Part shown: in pieces, positions 1 to 7,988 of the stretch
Layout: each line of letters opens with the position of its first letter
How positions within the stretch are numbered: position 1 is the stretch's first letter
NCBI RefSeq assembly: GCF_016863655.1
Contig: NZ_BOPH01000039.1
Location: forward strand, 54,149 to 118,148
Direction: 5' to 3'
Origin: Virgisporangium ochraceum
Lineage (GTDB): Bacteria > Actinomycetota > Actinomycetes > Mycobacteriales > Micromonosporaceae
DNA length: 64,000 nt
Notes under the pieces: model-generated
Seen by the model: the letters and a program-made list of their open reading frames with translations, nothing else
Told to the model about the DNA's origin: nothing
Databases searched by the model: none
Translations under genes and position numbers: made by a program

Positions 1-1037
1 TCGATCGAGTCGGCGTAACGGCTCTCGCCGGTGGCGAGCAGCAGCCGCCACGACAGCATGACGTTGCCGATCGTCGCGCACGTCTCGCCGTACACGAGGT
101 CGGGCGGCAGCTCGTACTCGTCGCCGAACGCCTCGCCCTCGAAGCGCGAGCCGACCGCGCCGTTGAGGTACATCTTGGTGGCGTGCAACGACTCCCACTG
201 GCGCACGGCGGAGTCGAGGAGGGCCCGCTCGCCGGTCTCCAGATAGACGTCGACCACGCCGCACAGCAGGTACAGGGCGCGTACGGCGTGCCCGACGACC
301 GTGGTCTCCTCGCGCACCGGGGTGGCGTCCTGGAAGTACGCGGAACCGAAGTGGTGCGGCTCCAGCACGCCGTGCCCGCGCACGTCGACGAGCTGCTGCG
401 CCAGGCCGAGGTAGGCCCGGTCGCCGGTGACCCGGTACAGCTCCACGAGCGCCATCTCGATCTCGGGATGGCCGTCGGTGTCGGGGCGCCGGTGGTCGGC
501 GAAGTCGCGCACGACCACGTCGGCGGCCCTCTTCGCGACCTCGAACAGCTCGCCGCCGCCGGTGACCCGCTGGTCGGCGACCCCGGCCTGGATCAGGTGC
601 CCGATGCAGTACAGCTCGTGGCCGTTGGTGAGGTCCTCCCACCGCTTCTCGTGGCCACCCTGCACGTAGGAGTTGATGTACCCGTCGCCCTGCTGTGCGC
701 GTCCCATGACGGCCGTAAGCTCGGCCACCGACCGGCTCAACCCTTCCGACGGCGCGCGACCGAGTTCCCAGGCGATCGCCTCCAGCGTCTTGTACACGTC
801 GGAGTCGCTGAACCAGAAGCCGCGGTGCTTCCCGCCCGTGGCGCCGTCGCCGGCGCGGCGCAGGTTCTCGACCGAGCCGTCGCGTTCGAGCCAGGCGAGC
901 GCGTGCGGGGTGGTGGCGTCGCGGTTGTCGCGCTGCCACCGGGCCCACCAACCGTCGGTGAGCCGCACCTCGCCGAGGCCGAGCGGCCGCAGCGCGGTGT
1001 GGTCGGTGGACCGGGGGACGACGGGTGCCGCTGTCAT
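1..1037 (-). CDS. GH127-type beta-L-arabinofuranosidase (DUF1680), 3' end outside window
   Basis: The gene runs off the left edge, so only about the first 345 residues are visible. The N-terminus (MTAAPVVPRS, then a GEVRLTDGWWARW stretch and KHRGFWFSDSDVYKTLEAIAW) and the helical (alpha/alpha)6-barrel-like content match the GH127/DUF1680 family, which removes beta-linked L-arabinofuranose from plant glycans. There is no signal peptide, so it should act in the cytoplasm on imported oligosaccharides. The ATG is preceded by AAGGAGAAC, a strong ribosome-binding site. It is the last gene of the araD-araA transcription unit and lies 11 nt after the remnant of a sugar ABC permease. The family call is by recalled similarity; exact linkage specificity is inferred. 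Confidence 0.8.
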   Translation of the reverse strand, partial: MTAAPVVPRSTDHTALRPLGLGEVRLTDGWWARWQRDNRDATTPHALAWLERDGSVENLRRAGDGATGGKHRGFWFSDSDVYKTLEAIAWELGRAPSEGLSRSVAELTAVMGRAQQGDGYINSYVQGGHEKRWEDLTNGHELYCIGHLIQAGVADQRVTGGGELFEVAKRAADVVVRDFADHRRPDTDGHPEIEMALVELYRVTGDRAYLGLAQQLVDVRGHGVLEPHHFGSAYFQDATPVREETTVVGHAVRALYLLCGVVDVYLETGERALLDSAVRQWESLHATKMYLNGAVGSRFEGEAFGDEYELPPDLVYGETCATIGNVMLSWRLLLATGESRYADSI

Positions 1038-1048
1038 CTGTTCTCCTT

Positions 1049-1210
1049 ACCCCCGCATGGCGCCGGCGACCAGGCCGCTGACGTAGAAGCGCTGCAGTAC
1101 GACGTACAGCACCACGCAGGGAATCATCGCGACGACCACGCCGAAACGGCAGCAGCGGCAAGCAGGACGGCGACGATGGAGCGTAGGACGTGGTTGCGGG
1201 TGGATCGCAT
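1049..1210 (-). pseudogene. Deletion scar: 5' stub of a secreted/binding protein joined to 3' stub of a sugar ABC permease
   Basis: On the minus strand an ATG at 1210 has a full ribosome-binding site (AAGGAGAGGAC) and opens a signal-peptide-like sequence (MRSTRNHVLRSIVAVLL, then AAAAVSA). It runs into a stop at 1124 after only 28 codons. In another frame the same stretch reads GVVVAMIPCVVLYVV, then LQRFYVSGLVAGAMRG and a stop at 1049, the typical C-terminus of a MalG-type sugar ABC permease. The simplest reading is one deletion, with junction near 1140, that removed most of a substrate-binding protein, a first permease and most of a second permease. The stub keeps normal operon spacing: 22 nt after araA and 11 nt before GH127. 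Confidence 0.75.
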
Positions 1211-1232
1211 GTCCTCTCCTTGTATGAGGGTG

Positions 1233-2741
1233 TCAGAACCCCCGCGCGAGTCGGTGGTACGCCTGGCTCCAACGCAGTTCGTCGGCGAAGCGGCGGGTGG
1301 TGGTGCCGGCATCGATGACGACCAGTTCGGTGCCGGTCATCTCGGCGAGGTCGTGCAGTTCCTCGGTGGTCACCGCGCGCGAGAGCGCGGTGTGGTGCGG
1401 TCCGCCGGCCATCAGCCAGGTCTCGGCGGCAGTCGGGAGGTCCGGTTCGGGCCGCCAGACCGCGCGGGCCACGGGCAGCCTCGGCAGTGGCTGCGCCGGT
1501 GGCACGACCTCGATCTCGTTGGCGACCAGCCGGAACCGGTCGCCGAGGTCCATGAGACCGACGACGATCGCCGGTCCGGGCTCGGCGTCGAACACCAGCC
1601 GCACCGGGTCCTCCCGGCCGCCGATGCCCAGCGGGTGGATCTCGCACGACGGCGTGCCGGCGGCGATCGACGGGCAGACCTCGAGCATGTGCGCGCCGAG
1701 CGTGCGCTCGCGGCCCGGCGTGAGGTCGTAGGTGTAGTCCTCCATGAACGACGTGCCGCCGGGCTTGCCGGCCGACATCGCCTTGAGCGTGTGGACGAGC
1801 ACCGACGTCTTCCAGTCGCCCTCGCCCCCGAACCCGTAGCCGTCGGCCATCAGCCGCTGCACGGCGAGGCCGGGCAGCTGGCGCAGCCCGCCGAGGTCCT
1901 CGAAGTTCGTCGTGAACGCTTTGAAGCCGCCGTTCGTCAGGAACTCGCGCAGCCCGATCTCGATGCGGGCGGCGTACCGCAGCGAGTCGCGGCGCGCGCC
2001 GTCGGGACCCATCGCATCGACCACCGTGTAGAGGTCGTCGTACTCGGCCACGAGCTTCTCGATCGCCGCGTCAGAGACCGCGTCGACGGCGTCGACCAGG
2101 TCGTTGACGCCGTAGCTGTTGACCGACACCCCGAACCGCAGCTGCGCCTCGACCTTGTCGCCCTCGGTGACCCCGACCTCGCGCATGTTGTCGCCGAACC
2201 GGGCGAGCTTGAGCGAGCGCATCGCGGCGTAGCCGATCGCGGCCCGGGCCCACGCGCCGATCCGCGTGGTGACGCGGGGGTCGACGACGTGGCCGGCGAC
2301 GGTCTTGCGGGCCACGCCGAGGCGCGTCTGCATGTACCCGAACTCGCGGTCGCCGTGCGCGGCCTGGTTGAGGTTCATGAAGTCCATGTCGATCTCGGCC
2401 CAGGGCAGCTCGACGTTGGACTGCGTGTGCAGGTGCAGCAACGGCTCCCGCAGCGCGTCGAGCCCGGCGATCCACATCTTCGCCGGCGAGAACGTGTGCA
2501 TCCACGCGATCACCCCGACGACGGCCGGGTCGGCGTTGGCCTCGCGCACCACCGTCAGGATCTCGGCGGAGCTGGTGAGAACCGGCTTCCACACGATCCG
2601 GACGGGGATGTCGGCGCTGTCGGCGAGCCGGGCGGCGATCTCCCGGGACTGGTCTGCCACCTGCTCCAGGGTCTGCGGACCGTACAGTCCTTGGCTTCCC
2701 GTGAGGAACCACACCTCGGCGGCGGTGTCCTGAAGACTCAT
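1233..2741 (-). CDS. araA: L-arabinose isomerase
   Basis: A 502-residue protein, the usual family length, that converts L-arabinose to L-ribulose in the cytoplasm using a divalent metal. It starts MSLQDTAAEVWFLTGSQGLYG, the conserved family N-terminus. The expected metal and active-site neighbourhoods are visible: GFGGEGDWKT and TSFMEDYTYDL (glutamates), GAHMLEVCP and GGPHHT (histidines). The ATG at 2741 has GGAAGGGA upstream. It lies 44 nt downstream of araD on the same strand and is followed by the deletion scar and GH127, so it is mid-operon. Transcription should come from the araD promoter with its LacI-type operators. Confidence is high from full-length family resemblance. Confidence 0.96.
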   Translation of the reverse strand: MSLQDTAAEVWFLTGSQGLYGPQTLEQVADQSREIAARLADSADIPVRIVWKPVLTSSAEILTVVREANADPAVVGVIAWMHTFSPAKMWIAGLDALREPLLHLHTQSNVELPWAEIDMDFMNLNQAAHGDREFGYMQTRLGVARKTVAGHVVDPRVTTRIGAWARAAIGYAAMRSLKLARFGDNMREVGVTEGDKVEAQLRFGVSVNSYGVNDLVDAVDAVSDAAIEKLVAEYDDLYTVVDAMGPDGARRDSLRYAARIEIGLREFLTNGGFKAFTTNFEDLGGLRQLPGLAVQRLMADGYGFGGEGDWKTSVLVHTLKAMSAGKPGGTSFMEDYTYDLTPGRERTLGAHMLEVCPSIAAGTPSCEIHPLGIGGREDPVRLVFDAEPGPAIVVGLMDLGDRFRLVANEIEVVPPAQPLPRLPVARAVWRPEPDLPTAAETWLMAGGPHHTALSRAVTTEELHDLAEMTGTELVVIDAGTTTRRFADELRWSQAYHRLARGF

Positions 2742-2785
2742 ACGGGCAGTCCCTTCCGGATCTCGGGGTGTCTGTGGAGCACGGT

Positions 2786-3475
2786 TCACCTTTGGCCGTA
2801 CACGTTCTGGTAACGCTCGAACAACGAGTCGATGGCCTGCTCGGGCAGCCGCTGGACCGGGCCGAGCTGGCGGGCGAAGTGGACGGTGCGGGCCACGTCC
2901 TCGCACATCACCGCCGCCTTGACGGCGGACCGGGCGGAGGCGCCGATCGTGAACGGGCCGTGCTGGCGCATCAGCACCGCCGGCGAGCGGTGGCCGCGCA
3001 GCGTCTCGACGATGCCGCGCCCGATCGAGTCGTCGCCGATGAGCGCGAAGGGACCGACCGGGATGTCGCCGCCGAACTCGTCGGCCATCGCGGTGATCAC
3101 ACAGGGGACCGGTTCGCCGCGGGCCGCCCACGCGGTGGCGTAAGGGCTGTGGGTGTGCACGACGCCGCCGACGTGGGGCATGTGGGCGTACACGTAGGCG
3201 TGCGCGGCCGTGTCGCTCGACGGGGAGTGCCGCCCGTCGACCAGGTTGGCCTCGAGGTCGGTGACGACCATGGTCTCCGGGGTCAGCTCGTCGTAGCTCA
3301 CGCCCGACGGTTTGATCACAAGGAGGTCGGCGCCGGGGACGCGGGCCGAGACGTTGCCGCTGGTCCACGTGACCAGTCCCCAGCGGACGAGTTCGGCGTG
3401 CAGGCGGCAGACCTCGCCTCGAAGCCGCTCGATGTCTTGCAGCACCGGGGACGGGTACAGGTCGGACAGCGTCAA
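2786..3475 (-). CDS. araD: L-ribulose-5-phosphate 4-epimerase
   Basis: A class II aldolase-fold epimerase of about 229 residues that converts L-ribulose 5-phosphate to D-xylulose 5-phosphate, the last arabinose step. Visible motifs are the phosphate-binding TSGNVSARVPG and KPSGVSY, the zinc-binding HTHSPYATAW, and a third histidine in RQHGPFTIG. I chose the TTG at 3475 because GGGGGA lies seven bases upstream. A TTG at 3490 would add five residues but has no ribosome-binding site. There is no nearby ATG, and the rare start may hold expression down. First gene of the minus-strand araD-araA-GH127 unit, divergent from araB. Confidence 0.93.
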   Translation of the reverse strand: MTLSDLYPSPVLQDIERLRGEVCRLHAELVRWGLVTWTSGNVSARVPGADLLVIKPSGVSYDELTPETMVVTDLEANLVDGRHSPSSDTAAHAYVYAHMPHVGGVVHTHSPYATAWAARGEPVPCVITAMADEFGGDIPVGPFALIGDDSIGRGIVETLRGHRSPAVLMRQHGPFTIGASARSAVKAAVMCEDVARTVHFARQLGPVQRLPEQAIDSLFERYQNVYGQR

Positions 3476-3495
3476 GACGGCTTCCCCCAAGGTCT

Positions 3496-3509
3496 TGTTA
3501 TCGCTAACA
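3496..3509. promoter_or_regulatory. LacI-type operator 1 in the araD/araB divergent region
   Basis: The sequence TGTTATCGCTAACA has perfect 5-bp inverted arms (TGTTA/TAACA) around a CG-containing centre, the layout bound by LacI-family repressors. It lies 20 bases upstream of the araD TTG, where binding would block araD-araA transcription. A LacI-type gene is 2 kb away at 5597. The binding assignment is inferred. Confidence 0.6.
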
Positions 3510-3560
3510 TGTCAAGCCGATCAACAGTATTGCGGAAGATGGATGGGCGCGTTTCGTGAG

Positions 3561-3574
3561 TGTTACCGCTATCA
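3561..3574. promoter_or_regulatory. LacI-type operator 2 in the araD/araB divergent region
   Basis: TGTTACCGCTATCA matches operator 1 at 12 of 14 positions. The centres of the two sites are 65 bp apart, about six helical turns, which would suit a repression loop over both divergent promoters. Confidence 0.45.
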
Positions 3575-3597
3575 TTCGCGGCGTCAAGAGTCACCTC

Positions 3598-3611
3598 CGA
3601 AAACGTTTTCG
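3598..3611. promoter_or_regulatory. Perfect 14-bp palindrome upstream of araB, LacI-family style
   Basis: CGAAAACGTTTTCG is a perfect palindrome centred on CG, with its last base 21 bases before the araB ATG. The shape is typical of LacI-family operators but the sequence differs from operators 1 and 2. It may serve a second regulator or a global one. The site is seen directly; the role is inferred. Confidence 0.5.
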
Positions 3612-3632
3612 AAGAGTTCAGGGAGCGTGCCC

Positions 3633-5279
3633 ATGTCAAGTTATGTGATCGGCGTCGATTACGGCACTCTCTCCGGGCGGGCAGTCGTCGTGCGGGTCGG
3701 AGACGGCGCGACGATGGGCGAAGCGGTGCACGAGTACGCCCACGGCGTCGTCGAGCGCACGCTGCCGACCTCCGGTGCCCGGCTGCCCCACGACTGGGCG
3801 CTGCAGGTGCCGTCGGACTACCTCGACGTCCTCCGGATCGCCGTACCCGAAGCGCTGGCCGCGAGCGGGGTGCCGGCGTCGTCGGTGGTCGGCATCGGCA
3901 CCGACTTCACCGCGTCGACGCCGATGCCGGTCAAGGCCGACGGCACGCCGCTGTGCGAGGTGCCCGGGTTCGCCGACCGGCCGCACGCCTACGTGAAGCT
4001 GTGGAAGCACCACTCGGCCCAGTCGCACGCCGACCGGATCAACGCCGTCGCCGCCGAGCGCGGCGAGCCCTGGCTGGCCCGGTACGGCGGGCGCATCTCG
4101 TCGGAGTGGGAGTTCGCCAAGGGCCTGCAACTGCTGGAGGAGGACCCGGAGGCGTACGCCGCCACCGACATCTGGATCGAGGCGGCCGACTGGATCGTCT
4201 GGAAGCTGTCCGGCGCCTACGTGCGCAACGCCTGCACCGCCGGCTACAAGGCCGTCTACCAGGACGGCCGGTACCCCGACAAGGACTACCTGGCCGCGCT
4301 GAACCCGGAGTTCACCGGCTTCGTCGAGGAGAAGCTGGCCGGTCCGATCGGCGCGCTCGGCGCCCGCGCCGGCGGGCTCACCGCCGAGGCCGCGGCGTGG
4401 ACCGGGCTGCCGGAGGGCATCGCGGTGTGCGTCGGCAACGTCGACGCCCACGTCGCCGCGGCCACCGCGCAGGCCACGCGGCCCGGTCGCATGGTCCTGA
4501 TCATGGGGACGTCCACCTGCCACATCATGAACTCCGACGTGCTCGCCGAGGTGCCGGGCATGTGCGGGGTGGTCGACGGCGGCATCGTCGCCGGGCTGTG
4601 GGGCTACGAGGCGGGGCAGAGCGGCGTCGGCGACATCTTCGGCTGGTTCGTCGAGCACGGCGTCCCCGCGTCCGCCCGCGACGAGGCCGCCGAGCGCGGC
4701 CTGGACCTGCACGACCTGCTGAGCGAGCGCGCCGCCGCGCAGCCGGTGGGCGGGCACGGCCTGATCGCGCTCGACTGGCAGAGCGGCAACCGCTCGGTAC
4801 TCGTCGACCACGAGCTGTCCGGCGTGATCGTGGGCCTGACGCTGGCGACCCGTCCGGAGGACATCTACCGCGCCCTGCTGGAGGCGACCGCGTTCGGCAC
4901 CCGCACGATCATCGAGACGTTCGAGGCGTCTGGCGTGCCCGTCGGCGACCTGATCATCGCCGGTGGCCTGGCGAAGAACGCGTTCCTCATGCAGATCTAC
5001 GCCGACGTCACCAACCGGACGCTCGACGTGCTCGCCTCGGCACAGGGCTCCGCCGTGGGCTCCGCGATCCACGCCGCCGTGGCCGCGGGAGCGTACGAGG
5101 ACGTGCACGCGGCCGCCGACGCGATGGGCGGCGTCCAGCGCGCCGTGTACCGGCCGGATCCGTCGCGCAAGGCGGCGTACGACGAGCTGTACGCCGAGTA
5201 CGTGACGCTGCACGACTACTTCGGCCGCGGCGTGAACGACGTCATGCACCGGCTTCGGGCGATCCAGCGCCGCGCGTAG
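3633..5279 (+). CDS. araB: L-ribulokinase
   Basis: A 548-residue FGGY-family sugar kinase that phosphorylates L-ribulose to L-ribulose 5-phosphate with ATP. The N-terminal ATPase signature VIGVDYGTLSGRAVVV is present. The C-terminal nucleotide-binding half shows IIAGGLAKNAFLMQIYADV and AQGSAVGSAIHAA. Length matches bacterial AraB rather than the shorter xylulokinases. The ATG at 3633 has GGGAG eight bases upstream, and longer upstream extensions run through the operator region. It is transcribed away from araD-araA, apparently monocistronic, and ends before a gene-free stretch with a large hairpin. Confidence 0.95.
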   Translation: MSSYVIGVDYGTLSGRAVVVRVGDGATMGEAVHEYAHGVVERTLPTSGARLPHDWALQVPSDYLDVLRIAVPEALAASGVPASSVVGIGTDFTASTPMPVKADGTPLCEVPGFADRPHAYVKLWKHHSAQSHADRINAVAAERGEPWLARYGGRISSEWEFAKGLQLLEEDPEAYAATDIWIEAADWIVWKLSGAYVRNACTAGYKAVYQDGRYPDKDYLAALNPEFTGFVEEKLAGPIGALGARAGGLTAEAAAWTGLPEGIAVCVGNVDAHVAAATAQATRPGRMVLIMGTSTCHIMNSDVLAEVPGMCGVVDGGIVAGLWGYEAGQSGVGDIFGWFVEHGVPASARDEAAERGLDLHDLLSERAAAQPVGGHGLIALDWQSGNRSVLVDHELSGVIVGLTLATRPEDIYRALLEATAFGTRTIIETFEASGVPVGDLIIAGGLAKNAFLMQIYADVTNRTLDVLASAQGSAVGSAIHAAVAAGAYEDVHAAADAMGGVQRAVYRPDPSRKAAYDELYAEYVTLHDYFGRGVNDVMHRLRAIQRRA

Positions 5280-5596
5280 CCCTCGCCCCACGCCCCACCC
5301 CGTCCCGCGCGTGCCCTGTGCCGCGCGTGCCCTGCCCTCGTGCGCGCCCACCGCGCCCACCGCGCGTTCCGCCTCTCCGCGTCGATCTTGCAGTTGTGGC
5401 CCCACCCTTATGATGATTTGTACGGCTTATCGGCGGCCACAACTGCAAGATCGGCGCCGAAGGAACGCGGATGGAGGAGGCCGAGGGAAGGCGGGGGGAG
5501 GGCAGGGTGGCGTAGGACGGCTCTTGACGATCCGCATTGACCGGGATCACAGTGGGGGCCTACGCGAACGCTCGCTCTGCTGCCGAGGGAGGGGAA
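5280..5596. other. Gene-free stretch between araB and the LacI regulator
   Basis: It starts with pyrimidine-rich, C-rich sequence containing two copies of CCGCGCGTGCCCTG. It then carries a large inverted repeat at 5383-5453, and ends in a G/A-rich stretch leading to the regulator. A TTGACG at 5524 could be a -35 element for the regulator, but I see no convincing -10. No coding pattern is evident. Confidence 0.6.
5383..5453. repeat. Inverted repeat with perfect 19-bp arms (palindromic family member 1)
   Basis: The left arm CGATCTTGCAGTTGTGGCC (5383-5401) is exactly complementary to 5435-5453, around a 33-nt loop. The same arms recur at 38531-38608 with a different loop of almost the same length. 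No T-tract follows, so it is not a textbook terminator, though it could still end araB transcription. Confidence 0.85.
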
Positions 5597-6604
5597 ATGT
5601 ACGTATCCCTCCGTGATGTGGCGGCCCGCTCGGGCGTGAGCTTCCAGACCGCCAGCAAGGTGCTCAACGGGGTACCGGGGGTGGTCGCGCCCGAGACCCG
5701 GGAGCGGATCCTGCGCGCCGCGGCCGAGCTCGGGTACGTGCCCAACGCGATGGCCCGGGGGCTTGTGCGCCGGGCCTCGGTCACCATCGGGGTCGTCGCC
5801 GACGAGATCTCCGACCTCGCCATCTCGCAGTTCGTGCTCGCCGCGCAGCGGGCGGCCGCCGTACGGGGGCATGCGGCGCTGGTCAGCACCGTTAACGCTA
5901 ACAACGAAGCCGGGCTGGCCGTCCGCAAGTTGCTGGAGTACCGGGTCGACGGCATCCTGGCCGCCGCGCCCACGCTCGAGAACGACGCCGGGCTCGGCGC
6001 GGCGCTGCGCGGGACGGTGCCGGTGGTGAGCATCCACCGCGTGCACGACGGGGGAGTCCCCACCGTCGGCTCGGACCACACACTCACCGGACTGCTCGCC
6101 GCGCGGCACCTTCTGCGCCTCGGTCACACGCGGATCGGCACGATCGCCGGCCCGGCCGGGCGGCAGGTGGTCAAGAGCCGCATGCGGGGGTTCCGCGCCG
6201 CGCTCGACGAGGCCGGCCATCCGCTCGACGAGCGGCGCGTCGTCGAGGCCGGCTGGTCGCACGACGGCGGGCACACCGCCGTGCACCAACTGCTCGACTC
6301 CGACCCGACGGTGACCGCCGTCTTCGTCCACAACGACGTCATGGCGGTCGGCGCGCTCAAGGCCCTCCACGAGCGCGGCCGGAAGGTCCCCCTCGACTGC
6401 TCCCTCGTCAGCTGCGACGACCTGTCCTTCGCCGCATACCTGGTGCCGCCGCTGACGACCATCCGCATCCCGTTCCAGGAAACCGGTGAACGGGCGGCGA
6501 CCCTGCTCCTGGACCGCATCGGCGGACAACCCATCCCGGCCCGCAACCTGCTGCCGGTGGAACTGGTCGTCCGCGAGTCAACGGGGCCGCCGCCAGACCA
6601 GTGA
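5597..6604 (+). CDS. LacI-family transcriptional regulator, probable arabinose repressor
   Basis: A 335-residue protein. The N-terminal helix-turn-helix (SLRDVAARSGVSFQTASKV, then LNG) and hinge (ARGLVRRASVTIGVV) lead into a periplasmic-binding-protein-like sensor domain (about 60-330). The sensor should bind arabinose or an arabino-oligosaccharide. The ATG has AGGGAGGGG just upstream. It lies 28 nt before the binding-protein gene at 6633, so it is probably the first gene of the importer-GH51 unit. Its likely targets are the LacI-type sites in the araD/araB gap. One operator-like sequence (5890-5903) also lies inside its own coding region. Effector identity is inferred from the neighbours. 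Confidence 0.88.
   Translation: MYVSLRDVAARSGVSFQTASKVLNGVPGVVAPETRERILRAAAELGYVPNAMARGLVRRASVTIGVVADEISDLAISQFVLAAQRAAAVRGHAALVSTVNANNEAGLAVRKLLEYRVDGILAAAPTLENDAGLGAALRGTVPVVSIHRVHDGGVPTVGSDHTLTGLLAARHLLRLGHTRIGTIAGPAGRQVVKSRMRGFRAALDEAGHPLDERRVVEAGWSHDGGHTAVHQLLDSDPTVTAVFVHNDVMAVGALKALHERGRKVPLDCSLVSCDDLSFAAYLVPPLTTIRIPFQETGERAATLLLDRIGGQPIPARNLLPVELVVRESTGPPPDQ
5890..5903. promoter_or_regulatory. Operator-like sequence inside the LacI-type gene
   Basis: CGTTAACGCTAACA matches operator 1 at 12 of 14 bases and keeps the CG centre. It encodes part of a Val-Asn-Ala-Asn-Asn stretch, so the match may be accidental. An intragenic autoregulatory site is possible. Confidence 0.25.
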
Positions 6605-6632
6605 TCCGTCATCCCCGTCAGGACGGTGACCA

Positions 6633-7967
6633 ATGAACAGTCCCCCCAACCCCCTCACCCGTCGCACCCTTCTGAGAGCCTCGGTGCTGGGTGCCGCCGC
6701 GCTCGGGACCACCGGCTGCTCCGTGATCGGAACCGGCCTCGCCAACACCCAGCTCGACCCCGGCACGGTCTCCTTCTGGAATTTGTTCGGTGGTGGTGAC
6801 GGCGTCCGCATGCAGCAGATGCTCGACGGCTACCGCAAGGCCAACCCGGGAACCACCCTCGAAGCCGTCACGCTCACGTGGGGAAACCCTTACTACACCA
6901 AGCTTTCCCTCTCCACGGTCGGCGACCAGCCGCCGCACGTGGCGGTCAGCCACCTGACCCGCGCGACGACGCTCGTACAGGGCGACCTGCTCCAGGAGCT
7001 CAAACCGGAGGACCTGGAACGGCACGGCATGTCGCCGGACAAGTTCAACCGGCGCGCCTGGGAGGCCGGTCTCGTCGACGGGAAGATCTACGCGATCCCC
7101 ATCGACACCCACCCGTGGGTGCTGTTCTACAACAGGGACATCTGCGGGAAGGCCGGTCTGCTCGACGGCGACGGCAACCTGAAGGAGATCAAGGGACCCG
7201 ACGCGTTCGCCGACGCGTTGACGAAGGTCAAGGGCGTCACCGGAAAGTTCGGCGCCACGCACGGCATGAACTCCGACACCGCGACGCCGTGGCGGTTCTT
7301 CAACACGCTGCACTCGCAGCTCGGCGGCGAGGTGCTGGCCGACAACGGACGGCGCATCGTCCTCGACGACGCCAAGGCCACCCAGGTGCTCGACTACATG
7401 CGCTCGCTCACGGTCGAGAAGCAGCTGATCGCGAGCGGCGTCGACTACCAGGCGGCGATCGCCCTGTTCGCCGAGGGGCAGGCCGGCATGCACCTCAACG
7501 GCGAGTGGGAGATCACCACGTTCCAGACCGCGAAGATGAACTTCGGCATGACCCTGGTGCCGAACATCTTCGGCGGCGAGTACAAGGTGCACGCCGACTC
7601 GCACACGCTGGTGCTTCCGGTGCGGCCCGACCAGGACCGGGCGACGCTCGACCGGTCGCTCGGCTTCATCAAGTCGATGCTCGACCAGAGCCTCACCTGG
7701 GCACAGGGCGGCCACGTGCCGTCGTGGCAGCCGTTCGCGGCGAGCGAGGAGTTCAGGAAGCTCACGCCGCAGTCGAACTACGCGGCGGCGGCCGACGCCG
7801 CCTCCTACGACCCGCCGGGCTGGTACTCCGGCTCGGGTTCGAACTTCGAGATCGTCATGGGCTCCGCCATCGGCGCGGTCGAGGCGGGACAGATGAGCGT
7901 CTCCGCCGCGCTCTCCCAGATCCGCTCGAAGCTGCAGGTCCACGCCGACACCGCTCCGCCGGTGTAA
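6633..7967 (+). CDS. Sugar ABC transporter substrate-binding lipoprotein
   Basis: A 444-residue extracellular solute-binding protein (family 1 type) that should capture arabinose-containing oligosaccharides at the outer face of the membrane. The N-terminus has a twin-arginine-like motif (LTRRTLLRA), a hydrophobic stretch and a lipidation cysteine at residue 29 (LGTTGC). The mature part shows the usual binding-protein elements (SFWNLFGGGDG near residue 50, WVLFYNRDICGKAGL). It is followed 21 nt later by two permease genes and then GH51. No ATPase is encoded nearby, so the importer presumably borrows a shared MsiK-like ATPase, as many actinomycete sugar importers do. Substrate is inferred from GH51 and AraBAD. 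Confidence 0.9.
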   Translation: MNSPPNPLTRRTLLRASVLGAAALGTTGCSVIGTGLANTQLDPGTVSFWNLFGGGDGVRMQQMLDGYRKANPGTTLEAVTLTWGNPYYTKLSLSTVGDQPPHVAVSHLTRATTLVQGDLLQELKPEDLERHGMSPDKFNRRAWEAGLVDGKIYAIPIDTHPWVLFYNRDICGKAGLLDGDGNLKEIKGPDAFADALTKVKGVTGKFGATHGMNSDTATPWRFFNTLHSQLGGEVLADNGRRIVLDDAKATQVLDYMRSLTVEKQLIASGVDYQAAIALFAEGQAGMHLNGEWEITTFQTAKMNFGMTLVPNIFGGEYKVHADSHTLVLPVRPDQDRATLDRSLGFIKSMLDQSLTWAQGGHVPSWQPFAASEEFRKLTPQSNYAAAADAASYDPPGWYSGSGSNFEIVMGSAIGAVEAGQMSVSAALSQIRSKLQVHADTAPPV

Positions 7968-7988
7968 CCGTCTTCGAGGAGGTTGGCT

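Noticed and set aside
1124..1312. A 62-codon small protein gene before araA's end
   Set aside because: The longer frame has no ribosome-binding site and overlaps araA; the shorter 28-codon frame from 1210 fits better as the stub of a deleted gene.
183..2813. An 876-codon open frame on the plus strand opposite araA and araD
   Set aside because: It is a mirror of real genes in very G+C-rich DNA; its translation is rich in Arg, Val and Asp with no recognisable domain, while the minus strand carries full-length AraA and AraD.
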